Shown here: positions 9,831-17,563 of the stretch, piece by piece
Layout of the letters: each line of letters begins with the position of its first letter
How positions within the stretch are numbered: the first letter of the stretch is position 1
Notes under the pieces: generated by a model
Databases searched by the model: none
Told to the model about the DNA's origin: nothing
Seen by the model: only the letters and a program-made list of their open reading frames with translations
Made by a program: the position numbers and the translations under genes
Origin: an uncultured Selenomonadaceae bacterium
GTDB lineage: Bacteria; Bacillota; Negativicutes; Selenomonadales; Selenomonadaceae
Assembly: GCA_905235685.1 (NCBI GenBank)
Contig: CAJOMO010000002.1
Coordinates: forward strand, 1 to 64,000
Reading direction: 5' to 3'
DNA: 64,000 nucleotides

Positions 9831-9872
9831 AAAAAAACTCCCGCTGAATCACAACGGGAGTCAAATTTTTTT
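9831..9872. terminator. Bidirectional intrinsic terminator
   Basis: Seven-bp stem ACTCCCG/CGGGAGT (9837-9861), flanked by an A run on the left and a T run on the right. It can serve both the esterase operon (plus) and the VirD4-like gene (minus), which converge here. Confidence 0.85.
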
Positions 9873-9893
9873 ACAGGAAAATTTTCCTACGAT

Positions 9894-11120
9894 TTATTTA
9901 TCGGTGATTAATTGATAAAGTTCATTTTCAAGAGTGCTGTAACGTTTTGTAATTACCGGCTTAGCACCGCTGCGGAAAACAATTGCCCTGCCGCGCGGCA
10001 TGTACATGACGTCCTGCAGCGACAAATTCGCGCGGCGGCTGATATCAGCGCAAGTATCCATATCGTTGCCGCCCAAGTAGACGTACGAATCGCAGTTGTT
10101 ACGAATCGTCACGGCGTCATAGTGCCCGTACATAGATTCAAGCTGCGAATCGGACTGAATCAGCAACATCACGGAAATTTTTTTCTCGCGGAAAATCGAT
10201 ATATATTCCGGAAAATCTAAAATCTTCGCGCCAACCGCAAAATCGTCGGCAAGGAAGCGAACCGGAATTGTCAAAGCGCCACCTAAATTTCTTTCGGCAA
10301 TTTCAAAAAGCTGCCTAAAGGCTTGAGCATAAAACATATTTGCAAGAAAATACATTGAAGGATTTACCGGCGAAGTCAGAATGAACAACACGCTTTTTTC
10401 GTTGGAAAATTTTACAAAGTCGACGCTCTTTCTGACGCGCATTATGCGATCCCATTTCGACGTGAAAATCGTATCCAGCAACGTATTCAAGCAGCCGAAG
10501 ATACAGCGCATTGTATTTTCGGCAACCGATCTGAAACTGCGCCAACATTTTGACGCGAAACTATACTTACTGAGTGCGTTAAATTCATCATCTAAAGTTG
10601 TCAAAACGCGCCCTTCGCTGTCATGATAAATCTCCAGTTTGTAATGCAAATCCAAAACGTTGCGGAAGGTCGCCTTTTCATTTTGGGAACGAACATAAGC
10701 CATTTCTGCGCAGAGCAGCGAAATTGCCGTATCGTCCCAATAAGGGTCTGCGGTGGTATTTTGTTTTCTGGGATTAGCAAGGACAATCGATTTGGCGATA
10801 AAAACTATATCTTCATCGGTACTCACGTAAGCCATTGGATCATAAACGACATTACCGCTGGTCGGAAGTACAAAATCCATAACCATAACTTTGTAACCGC
10901 GCGCTTTGAAAACCGTTTTGTACTTTTCAATCAATTTAACTTTGGACACCGTGACGATCAAGTTGGAATTATAAGTTTCCATAAGGCACGGCTCAGCCAC
11001 CGAAAGGGTTTTGCCGCTGCCGCTCGCCCCCACAACAATTACGTTGTTGTTGAGCTGCGTCTCTTCAGAATCAGTTGAGTAAATGCAGTTTTCAGCCAGA
11101 ATCATTTTGTCAGTTTTCAT
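9894..11120 (-). CDS. VirD4/TraG-like type IV coupling ATPase, orphan and without membrane anchor
   Basis: Coupling proteins of this family pump DNA or protein into conjugation or secretion channels using ATP. Walker A is GASGSGKT (residues 31-38). A Walker-B-like motif is seen as RFLADDFAVG near residue 290, and the family's LIQSDSQLESMYG segment follows. The protein is 408 residues and lacks the N-terminal transmembrane pair found in full VirD4 (about 550-650 residues). The ATG at 11120 has GGGAGG upstream. No relaxase, VirB4 or pilus gene is nearby, so it is either a solitary remnant of a conjugative element or a cytosolic ATPase with its own role. It sits behind a strong promoter and a leader terminator. 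Confidence 0.85.
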   Translation of the reverse strand: MKTDKMILAENCIYSTDSEETQLNNNVIVVGASGSGKTLSVAEPCLMETYNSNLIVTVSKVKLIEKYKTVFKARGYKVMVMDFVLPTSGNVVYDPMAYVSTDEDIVFIAKSIVLANPRKQNTTADPYWDDTAISLLCAEMAYVRSQNEKATFRNVLDLHYKLEIYHDSEGRVLTTLDDEFNALSKYSFASKCWRSFRSVAENTMRCIFGCLNTLLDTIFTSKWDRIMRVRKSVDFVKFSNEKSVLFILTSPVNPSMYFLANMFYAQAFRQLFEIAERNLGGALTIPVRFLADDFAVGAKILDFPEYISIFREKKISVMLLIQSDSQLESMYGHYDAVTIRNNCDSYVYLGGNDMDTCADISRRANLSLQDVMYMPRGRAIVFRSGAKPVITKRYSTLENELYQLITDK

Positions 11121-11201
11121 GCTCGTATCCTCCCTGAGCAACACAAATTAACTTCGGCTGTAACATCGCCCCCTTCAATTTTTGGGAAAAATTTTCCCGT
11201 C

Positions 11202-11224
11202 AAAAAAAACCGCTTTGAACGCGG
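11202..11224 (-). terminator. Leader terminator upstream of the VirD4-like gene
   Basis: On the minus strand a short stem CCGC/GCGG (11221-11224 with 11210-11213) is followed by eight T residues. It lies between the promoter at 11265-11293 and the start codon at 11120, so it sits in the 5' leader and could act as an attenuator. Confidence 0.65.
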
Positions 11225-11264
11225 CTACTGTAACTAAACTTTATTTTATTTTGAAATTCGGGCT

Positions 11265-11293
11265 ATTCTACTAAAAATTTTTCGCGGTGTCAA
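11265..11293 (-). promoter_or_regulatory. Strong sigma-A-type promoter for the VirD4-like gene
   Basis: Minus strand TTGACA (11293-11288), 17-base spacer, TAGAAT (11270-11265). This is close to consensus and gives a leader of about 140 bases before the ATG. Confidence 0.7.
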
Positions 11294-11318
11294 TATTTTT
11301 CAGATAAAATAATACAAC

Positions 11319-11347
11319 TTGACGGCGAAAAGCCGCTGTGCTAATAT
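11319..11347 (+). promoter_or_regulatory. Promoter of the flavodoxin gene
   Basis: TTGACG (11319-11324), 17-base spacer holding a small GGC/GCC hairpin, and TAATAT (11342-11347), about 30 bases before the start codon. Confidence 0.65.
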
Positions 11348-11375
11348 GAGCGCAGATTTTGAGGAGGGATTTTTG

Positions 11376-11804
11376 ATGAGCAAAATAGCGGTCGTTTATT
11401 GGAGCGGCACTGGAAACACAGAAGCCATGGCAAACGCCGTTGTGAAAGGCGTGAAGGCGGCGGGCGTTGAGGTTGAGCTGTTCCAGGTTGACGATTTTAA
11501 CGCTGACGATATGTCGAAATATACCGGTTTTGCGTTTGGTTGTCCGGCAATGGGCGACGAAGTTTTGGAAGAAGATTCATTTGAGCCGTTTTTCACAGAC
11601 GCCGAAGCGAAAATTAAGGGCGTACAGGTTGTCTTGTTCGGTTCTTATGGTTGGGGCGGCGGCGTTTGGATGGAGAATTGGTTTGAACGTGCCAAAGATG
11701 CCGGTGCAAAAGTTGTAGGCACAGTTATTGCCGAAAACGCGCCGGACGCCGATGCTATTGCCGATTGTGAAAAACTCGGTGAATCCTTAGCTAAAGCTAT
11801 CTGA
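11376..11804 (+). CDS. Flavodoxin
   Basis: A small FMN electron carrier that replaces ferredoxin in low-potential reactions. The FMN phosphate loop is WSGTGNTEAM (residues 8-17). The remaining sequence (GCPAMGDE, EPFFTD, LFGSYGWGGG) is strikingly like Megasphaera elsdenii flavodoxin, which is the main taxonomic clue in the window. Length is 142 residues. The ATG at 11376 has GAGGAGGG upstream; the open frame before it is not conserved. The gene is monocistronic, with its own promoter and a terminator behind it. Confidence 0.95.
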   Translation: MSKIAVVYWSGTGNTEAMANAVVKGVKAAGVEVELFQVDDFNADDMSKYTGFAFGCPAMGDEVLEEDSFEPFFTDAEAKIKGVQVVLFGSYGWGGGVWMENWFERAKDAGAKVVGTVIAENAPDADAIADCEKLGESLAKAI

Positions 11805-11839
11805 CAATTTTTTTCCCATAGAAAACACACAAACTTAAT

Positions 11840-11873
11840 CCGTCCTAGATTTTGGGACGGAAATTTTTTTTTT
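11840..11873 (+). terminator. Intrinsic terminator after the flavodoxin gene
   Basis: Six-bp stem CCGTCC/GGACGG followed, after AAA, by ten T residues. Confidence 0.85.
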
Positions 11874-11882
11874 GCAAATACA

Positions 11883-11996
11883 GAGGCGCGCACGGACGCG
11901 CGCCCCCGCCCGCGCTAGTCACGTGATGTGACTAATGCGGGCAAGTTTTCTTTCTTTGCTTTAGCGTTTCTTTCTTTTTCAAAAGAAAGAAATGCG
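11883..11996 (-). repeat. Triple-hairpin intergenic repeat, copy 1
   Basis: Read on the minus strand, directly after the GNAT gene, it contains three parts. First a T/A-rich hairpin (TTTCTTTC/GAAAGAAA), then a GC stem (GCCCGC/GCGGGC) enclosing TAGTCAC/GTGACTA, then a GC-rich hairpin at 11885-11904 with a TCCG loop. The linker GCAAAGAAA joins the first two. Related copies lie at 22366, 29326 and 55137. Confidence 0.85.
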
Positions 11997-12005
11997 TTAA
12001 AAAAT

Positions 12006-12521
12006 TTATTTAATTGCAAAATATTCTTGTTCAAGGATACTGAGGACAATCAAATCTTCAAAAACTCCATTGGTAATAATACATTCGCGAATGACGCCTT
12101 CACGTTTTAAGCCGGAAGTTTCGTACAGGTGCAGCGCCACGTCATTATAAACTTTACAATCGAGCCAACCGCGATGAAAATTTTTAATTTCGAAACTCCA
12201 TTGCATAAGCAAATTTAAACTTTCGCGCCCGTAGCCGACGCCTTTTTTGTCAATGATAACGTGCCGCCATTCAACACTCTTTGCAGTATCGTTAAGCCCG
12301 CAAATCATAAAATATCCGACAGCCGCCCCCGTTGCAATTTCTTCAATGATGACGTCAAGATTTTCCGCGTTGTCCGAATTGATAATTTCCGCGTGAAAAT
12401 TTTTATCGAATGGCACGATGAATTTAATATTTTCCGGCTTGTACTGCAAATTAAAAATATAATCCAAATCGGCAATTTCTGCGCGACGAAGTCTGAGCCT
12501 TTGCCCCTCAATCAAAATCAT
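12006..12521 (-). CDS. GNAT-family N-acetyltransferase (RimJ/RimL-like)
   Basis: An acetyl-CoA-dependent acetyltransferase of about 171 residues; the substrate is not evident. The N-terminus (LIEGQRLRLRRAEIADLDYIFNL) is typical of the Acetyltransf_3 subgroup. The pyrophosphate-binding region appears as DKKGVGYGRESLNLLMQW, and the C-terminal part (VYNDVALHLYETSGLKREG) matches the N-x-x-A-x-x-x-Y-x-x-x-G-F-type motif. The ATG at 12521 has an AGGGTGA site seven bases upstream; an earlier in-frame ATG at 12566 lacks one. The stop codon is followed at once by repeat copy 1. Confidence 0.82.
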   Translation of the reverse strand: MILIEGQRLRLRRAEIADLDYIFNLQYKPENIKFIVPFDKNFHAEIINSDNAENLDVIIEEIATGAAVGYFMICGLNDTAKSVEWRHVIIDKKGVGYGRESLNLLMQWSFEIKNFHRGWLDCKVYNDVALHLYETSGLKREGVIRECIITNGVFEDLIVLSILEQEYFAIK

Positions 12522-12568
12522 AAAATCACCCTGCGCAATGATAGCCGACGCACGAAATTTTTTCAACG

Positions 12569-12597
12569 TTGCAAGGGAAAAATCTTTGTGGTAGAAT
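12569..12597 (+). promoter_or_regulatory. Promoter of the MscS gene
   Basis: TTGCAA (12569-12574), 17-base spacer, TAGAAT (12592-12597), followed by GAAAGGAG and the TTG start at 12641. Confidence 0.65.
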
Positions 12598-12640
12598 ACG
12601 CCCGCTAAAATTTTTAATTCCCTGAAAGGAGTAATTTTTT

Positions 12641-13750
12641 TTGGAATACCTTCAAAATATCGATTGGTTTGCGCTGGCGGATAAGTTGGTAATGCCGGCG
12701 TGCATTTTAATCGTCTCGCTGATAGTCGGCGTCACCATAAACAACAAATTACAAACGCGGCTCAAAGAACGAATTTACGACGACGAATCGCGCATAAAAA
12801 ATATTTTCTTCAACGCGTTTCAAGGGCTGCCGGTTTCAATGTGCCTGATAATCGGCTTGTACTGGATTGTAAACACAAATTCATATCTGCCCGCGGGACT
12901 CGTAAGAATTTTCTCGTACCTGCTGTTTACGGTAATTGTCTTCACATTGACGCGCGTAATTGAGCGCACGCTTTCCGGCTTTATCAATTGGAAAATGGCG
13001 CTCTCCAGCGACGCCTCACAGTCCAGTTTGCTCAATACGATTTTCAAGATTTTTATTTACGCGTCAAGCGCGCTGATAATTTTGCAATACTACGGAATTT
13101 CAATCGCCCCGATTGTCACCGCGATGGGCGTTGGCGGTATGGCAGTTGCGTTCGGTATTCAAGAAACCGTTGCAAATATTTTTTCCGGCTTGCATTTAAT
13201 CGTCACGCGGCAGGTTAAAATTAACGACTACATCAAATTGAGTTCCGGCGAAGAAGGGCGCGTTACCGATATCAATTTGCGCTTCACAACGATAACTCCG
13301 GCGGCTGAAGGCAGCGTCATTGTCATACCAAATAAAAATATCGCCGGCGCGGTCATCACGAACTTTTCACGCCCGCGCGACGATATCGGCATAATTATTC
13401 CTATCGGCGTTTCTTACGACAGCGATTTGGAAAAAGTCGAGCGCGTCACTTTGGAAGTCGCCCGCAATATTCAATCGCAATTCGACGATTATAACCCGAA
13501 TATCAGAAACAGCCCGCTTCATCCGGCTGTGCTTTATCAAGAGTTCGGCGATTCTTCGATTAATTTTTGGGCGGTTCTTCACGCCAGCCTCTATACCAAA
13601 CAGCTGAAAATCAAGCACGAATTTATAAAGGCGATTAGCAAACGTTATCGCGAAGAAGGCATTGATATTCCGTTCCCGATTCGTACGGTTATGTTGCCCG
13701 AAAATGATAACGTCAACAATATCGTTTCCATTTCAAAAAAGAAAGGTTGA
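12641..13750 (+). CDS. Small-conductance mechanosensitive channel (MscS family)
   Basis: A membrane channel that opens on high membrane tension to release osmolytes. Hydrophobic segments lie at about residues 12-32, 65-85, 92-112 and 135-165. The last is the pore helix with the Gly/Ala-rich pattern MGVGGMAVAFGIQETVANIFSG. The MscS beta domain follows (VKINDYIKLSSGEEGRVTDINLRFT, VIPNKNI). Length (369 residues) fits a mid-size member with extra N-terminal helices. The start is TTG with AAGGAG nine bases upstream. The next gene begins six bases after the stop codon. Confidence 0.92.
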   Translation: MEYLQNIDWFALADKLVMPACILIVSLIVGVTINNKLQTRLKERIYDDESRIKNIFFNAFQGLPVSMCLIIGLYWIVNTNSYLPAGLVRIFSYLLFTVIVFTLTRVIERTLSGFINWKMALSSDASQSSLLNTIFKIFIYASSALIILQYYGISIAPIVTAMGVGGMAVAFGIQETVANIFSGLHLIVTRQVKINDYIKLSSGEEGRVTDINLRFTTITPAAEGSVIVIPNKNIAGAVITNFSRPRDDIGIIIPIGVSYDSDLEKVERVTLEVARNIQSQFDDYNPNIRNSPLHPAVLYQEFGDSSINFWAVLHASLYTKQLKIKHEFIKAISKRYREEGIDIPFPIRTVMLPENDNVNNIVSISKKKG

Positions 13751-13756
13751 GCGCCT

Positions 13757-14044
13757 ATGATTATTGATGGTGTGAAAGTTACGGCGATTGGCTTAGACGA
13801 TTTCACCGAGGCTGAGGCTAAAAATTACGTCGATTATATTCGTTCGCGTGTCGAAACTCCGCTTAAATCTGTCGAAGTTAAACTCAGCGCGGACGGCAAA
13901 GTCGACGTAAATTATAACGCCCGCGGTGAAAAGTTTGAGCGGATTCGTCGAGTAACCGGCTATTTAACCGGCGATGTAAGCAGTTGGAACGACGCCAAAC
14001 AGTCCGAGGAACACGAGCGCGTCAAGCACAATGTTTTAGCTTAA
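13757..14044 (+). CDS. Small protein resembling the C-terminal glycyl-radical tail of anaerobic ribonucleotide reductase
   Basis: A 95-residue protein. The C-terminal half (RIRRVTGYLTGDVSSWNDAK, then HERVKHN) resembles the end of class III ribonucleotide reductase NrdD, including the region of the glycyl-radical glycine (TGYL). The zinc cysteines that precede this region in NrdD are absent and there is no catalytic barrel. It could be a stand-alone radical spare-part domain, in the manner of YfiD/GrcA, or a paralog with another role. It directly follows mscS and ends at a terminator. Confidence 0.6.
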   Translation: MIIDGVKVTAIGLDDFTEAEAKNYVDYIRSRVETPLKSVEVKLSADGKVDVNYNARGEKFERIRRVTGYLTGDVSSWNDAKQSEEHERVKHNVLA

Positions 14045-14056
14045 AAAATTTTTCGT

Positions 14057-14086
14057 TCCCTTACCAAATGGTAGGGGATTTTTTAT
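14057..14086 (+). terminator. Intrinsic terminator between convergent operons
   Basis: Stem CCCTTACC/GGTAGGGG with an AAAT loop followed by a T-rich run. It overlaps the stop codon of the convergent cobS gene. Confidence 0.75.
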
Positions 14087-14856
14087 TTGAGCGAAACCGC
14101 CGCCAACAAAAAAATTATCGGCGATAAAGTTTCAGTTAACATTTCTGCCGCGCCGTAAATATCGCCCGTCACGCCGCCCAATTTCGCCGTCGCAAATTTC
14201 CCAAAGTATACCGCAAAAATTATCGCCGCGTCCAGTGAAATTATCGCTATCCAAAAAATTGTCGTGCTAAAAAAATTCAGCGCCATTAACAAAAAAATCG
14301 TCTCAAGCAGCGCGAAAATTAAAGTCCTGCGCGAAGTATATTTTGCGAAAGATTTTCCAATTCCCGTCGGGCGCGCGTACGGGAAAAGCGCAATTACCCA
14401 AACCATTGCCAGCCGCCCGATTATCGGCGCAGAAAAAACCGCCGCGCAAATCCAAATCACCGGCAAATTCGCAAGCTCCGCCAGCGTCGAAATTTCCAAC
14501 GCCGCCACTGTTACCAGCGCCACTACGCCGAATGCTCCTGCGCGAGAGTCTTTCATAATGGCTAACATTTTTTCGCGCTCACGTCCGGAAAATAGCCCGT
14601 CCGCCGAATCCATCAGCCCGTCGCAATGCAAGCCGCCCGTCAGCCACACCGACAAAAAAAATCCGACCGCGCCCGTGAATATCGGCAATTCTAAAAAATG
14701 TACCGCGTAAAGCGCCGCCGCATATATTATTCCCAAAACCGCGCCAATCGCCGGAAAATATTTCACCGAGCCGCCAAAACTTTCTTCAGTCCAAATCGTT
14801 TGCCGCACGATTGAAATTCGCGTTAAAAATTGTAAGCCGATTAAAAATTCGTTCAT
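14083..14856 (-). CDS. cobS: Adenosylcobinamide-GDP ribazoletransferase (cobalamin synthase)
   Basis: CobS joins adenosylcobinamide-GDP and alpha-ribazole in the last steps of vitamin B12 assembly, in the membrane. The signature Mg-binding loop GLHCDGLMDSADGLFSGR is present (residues 75-92), with several hydrophobic helices typical of the family. Length (257 residues) is normal. Its ATG overlaps the stop codon of the preceding gene (ATGA), so the two are translationally coupled. No other cobalamin gene is in the window. Confidence 0.93.
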   Translation of the reverse strand: MNEFLIGLQFLTRISIVRQTIWTEESFGGSVKYFPAIGAVLGIIYAAALYAVHFLELPIFTGAVGFFLSVWLTGGLHCDGLMDSADGLFSGREREKMLAIMKDSRAGAFGVVALVTVAALEISTLAELANLPVIWICAAVFSAPIIGRLAMVWVIALFPYARPTGIGKSFAKYTSRRTLIFALLETIFLLMALNFFSTTIFWIAIISLDAAIIFAVYFGKFATAKLGGVTGDIYGAAEMLTETLSPIIFLLAAVSLK

Positions 14857-15989
14857 TGCTTAGGTCTGCCGTCCTCATTAATCCAGTTGCTTTTCCAATC
14901 TTCCATTGCCTTTCGCAACAGCGCAATTATTTCTTCGGGGTGTTCGTAAAAATATTTTCCCATTACGATAAATTTTTTGCCGATTAATCTGCCGAGAATT
15001 TCGCTGCCCGTGCTTATCGCCATTCGCACAACCACAATTAAAACTATCGAAATTTTAAAGCCCAAAACCGTTATTGCAATTCCGCCGAACAGCGGCAGTA
15101 AAAATATCATCGCCAATTTTATTACGAAAAATGAAAACGCCACGCCGCACGCGCCTTTGCCGATTCGCAGCAACAATGAACTTTTACAATGCATGAACGC
15201 CCAAATTTCCCGCGCGCCCCATTTCGGGTGACGTATCGCCTCTACGAAAAATTTTCCCGCGCGCCGCCCGTAGTATTGGAAAAATTCCCCTACTTTCTGT
15301 AGCAATTTGTTTATGTCCGTGGGAATGTTGGCTACAACCGTCATTATCGCCTGCGGGCTGAACTCCACAACCGCGCCGCGCATCGAATTTAACGCCGCCC
15401 CCAAAAAATTCGGCGCCCTGCCCACAACGCCCGTTACTGAATCCGGTATCGGCAGGGCAGGAATAAACGCCGCGATAACGTACAATGTAATTGCCAACAC
15501 GCGCCCGATTATCATTGCCAGAAAATATTTTATCACCGCGCGCGGGTTTCGGCGCAGGGCTTGCGGGAATAGCCTAATCCGTTTCGGCAATTTTTGTATC
15601 AGCGAATGGAAAAATTTATCGCCAATGCTCGGAAAATGTTCAATATTCACGTCCGGCGGAAATTCAAATTGATTGCGGTTTTCCTGCTCAAGTTTGTGTG
15701 TCATATGAATCATTTGGGCGAAGGCGTTTGAAATTTTCGTTTCGCCGATTTTTTGAAGGCGGTCACGCTCCGAATCGAAAGAGCGCGTCTGCTGCATCAT
15801 TTTTGCGAATTGCGCTGCCCATTCCTGTTGTTTGGCGTCGTTGTCCAATTTTTTTGTGGCTTCCATCATGTTCAAAAATTGTCCGGCTAAATTTTTTTGT
15901 TGCGTGTCTTTGTCGTCCCGCCGCGTAACCTGTACCATTTGCTGAAGCCGCTGTGCCATCAATTTTTGCCGGTCCTCTTGCTCGCTCAT
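14853..15989 (-). CDS. Membrane protein of unknown function with an N-terminal repeat region
   Basis: Not recognised; 378 residues. Residues 8-110 form about four imperfect repeats of 22-30 residues with the pattern (A/Q)xFxxMM(Q/E)xT followed by a charged stretch (RLQQMVQVTRRDD, QFLNMMEATKKLD, QFAKMMQQTRSFD, AFAQMIHMTHKLE), predicted helical. Hydrophobic segments follow at roughly 165-190 and 290-345. The ATG at 15989 has GGGGGTGA upstream. The gene overlaps cobS by four bases, which suggests co-translation but does not define a cobalamin role. Confidence 0.75.
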   Translation of the reverse strand: MSEQEDRQKLMAQRLQQMVQVTRRDDKDTQQKNLAGQFLNMMEATKKLDNDAKQQEWAAQFAKMMQQTRSFDSERDRLQKIGETKISNAFAQMIHMTHKLEQENRNQFEFPPDVNIEHFPSIGDKFFHSLIQKLPKRIRLFPQALRRNPRAVIKYFLAMIIGRVLAITLYVIAAFIPALPIPDSVTGVVGRAPNFLGAALNSMRGAVVEFSPQAIMTVVANIPTDINKLLQKVGEFFQYYGRRAGKFFVEAIRHPKWGAREIWAFMHCKSSLLLRIGKGACGVAFSFFVIKLAMIFLLPLFGGIAITVLGFKISIVLIVVVRMAISTGSEILGRLIGKKFIVMGKYFYEHPEEIIALLRKAMEDWKSNWINEDGRPKQ

Positions 15990-16077
15990 GTCGTCACCCC
16001 CCGCCAAAAATTTCTGTCAATTTATTTTAGTTTAATAAACCCGCCGCGCCCTGTCAATAATTTTTGAGGTGAATTTT

Positions 16078-16860
16078 ATGATTGTCACGACGATTCGCAA
16101 ACCCAATTTTGAAACTGAAATTCTTGCCAAAAGTACCGCGGAGAAACTCGGCTTAAAATTCGTTGAGCGTAAAGATTTTGGTATCGACGCGCTTATGAAA
16201 ATTCACGGCGCGGAAAATATTTTATTGGCGAAAAAAAATGCGCTGGTGATTTGGACGGCTGAGGGAATTTTATATTTCCATCCAAATACCGCGCATTTGC
16301 GGATAAAAAATTTGCGTCAAGGCAGCGGCGACCGCTTGATTGAAGTTGCTCAAATTAAAGCCGGCGATAAAATTCTCGACTGCACGCTCGGATTGGGCAG
16401 TGACGCGATTGTTGAAAGTTTCATTGTCGGAAATTTGGGAAGTGTAACCGCGCTGGAAATTAATCCGGCGTTGGCTGAAGTTGTACGATTCGGCATGAAA
16501 AATTTTACCGACGATACGCCGCCCGTGATTGAGGCAATGCGCCGCGTCGAAGTTGTAACCGCCGATTACGCAGATTTTTTGAAGAGCGCCGCCGATAATT
16601 CTTTTGACGTGGTTTATTTTGATCCGATGTTTCGCCACGCGCTGAATAAAAGTTCCGGTATAAATCCGATTCGCCCCGTGGCTGACCACCGCCCCATTGA
16701 CGCTGATTCTGTTCGTGAGGCTTGCAGGGTTGCGCGGCGGCTCGTTGTTATGAAGGAAAATTCGCGCAGTCTTGAATTTTCGCGGCTCGGTTTTGAAATT
16801 GCGGGCGGCGGCAAGCACAGCAACATTGCTTTCGGCGTCATTCCGAAAAATTGTACTTGA
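16078..16860 (+). CDS. Class I SAM-dependent methyltransferase (RsmJ/YpiP-like)
   Basis: A 260-residue methyltransferase. The SAM-binding motif I is seen as ILDCTLGLGSDAIVES, an acidic end of strand 2 as VTALEIN, and the catalytic-type motif as VVYFDPMF. This arrangement resembles RsmJ-type rRNA methyltransferases and the Bacillus YpiP group; the substrate is inferred only by that resemblance. The ATG at 16078 has TTGAGGTGA upstream. It is divergent from the cobS pair. Confidence 0.78.
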   Translation: MIVTTIRKPNFETEILAKSTAEKLGLKFVERKDFGIDALMKIHGAENILLAKKNALVIWTAEGILYFHPNTAHLRIKNLRQGSGDRLIEVAQIKAGDKILDCTLGLGSDAIVESFIVGNLGSVTALEINPALAEVVRFGMKNFTDDTPPVIEAMRRVEVVTADYADFLKSAADNSFDVVYFDPMFRHALNKSSGINPIRPVADHRPIDADSVREACRVARRLVVMKENSRSLEFSRLGFEIAGGGKHSNIAFGVIPKNCT

Positions 16861-16915
16861 AATAAAATCACCGGCGCAATAAAATTGTCAAGTAAATTTT
16901 TGTTTAGAGGTGGCT

Positions 16916-17563
16916 GTGAAAATGTTTTTACGCTTCACGAAATCGGCGTTGCTGATGTTTTTGCTGTTGAATGTAATATTTTCAACTTCAGCGGATGCCC
17001 AAAAAGTTGTGCGAGTCGGTTGGTACGATTCGCCTTTCAATTACACTGATAGTTTCGGGCGACGCTTAGGCTATTCCTATGATTATCAGCAGAAAATTGC
17101 CGCTTACGCCGGTTGGACTTTCGAATACGTCAATTCCACGTGGCCGGTACTTTTGGATATGCTGAAAGCCGGTCAAATTGATTTAATGAGCGATGTTTCC
17201 TACACGCCCGAACGCGCGGGGCAAATGCTGTTTTCGTCTTTGCCAATGGGCGCGGAAAGTTATTACATTTACGCCAGCGTGGATCACCCGTCAATTTCCT
17301 TGTCGAACACTGCCTCGTTGAACGGCAAAAAAATCGGCGTTAGCAAAAACAGTTATCAGCGAGAATTGCTCATTAATTGGTTGGCGGCGAACGGAATTAG
17401 CGCAGAAATTGTTGATTTGTCGAGTTTGGAGCAAGAGGCTTTTCAAATGATGAAGAGCGGCGAATTGGACGCCTACGTGACTTTGGACGTTTACGAAGAC
17501 GTAGATGTTCACGCGTTTACACCGCTTTTCAAAATCGGCGAGTCGAACTTTTTTTCGCGGTGA
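16916..17563 (+). CDS. Hybrid sensor kinase, N-terminal part: signal peptide and first solute-binding domain (frame broken at a T7 run)
   Basis: The first piece of a BvgS-like sensor. It has a signal peptide (hydrophobic 8-22, cut near STSADAQ) and a family-3 solute-binding domain (VVRVGWYDSPFNY, LKAGQIDLMSDVSYTPERA). The frame ends at TGA 17561-17563, just after a run of seven T at 17549-17555. One more T, or a -1 ribosomal slip, would read F-A-V-S-T-A-R-P-D and join the next frame without loss. The start is GTG 16916 or ATG 16922, behind AGAGGTGG. As written, this piece alone would be a secreted periplasmic protein. Confidence 0.8.
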   Translation: MKMFLRFTKSALLMFLLLNVIFSTSADAQKVVRVGWYDSPFNYTDSFGRRLGYSYDYQQKIAAYAGWTFEYVNSTWPVLLDMLKAGQIDLMSDVSYTPERAGQMLFSSLPMGAESYYIYASVDHPSISLSNTASLNGKKIGVSKNSYQRELLINWLAANGISAEIVDLSSLEQEAFQMMKSGELDAYVTLDVYEDVDVHAFTPLFKIGESNFFSR

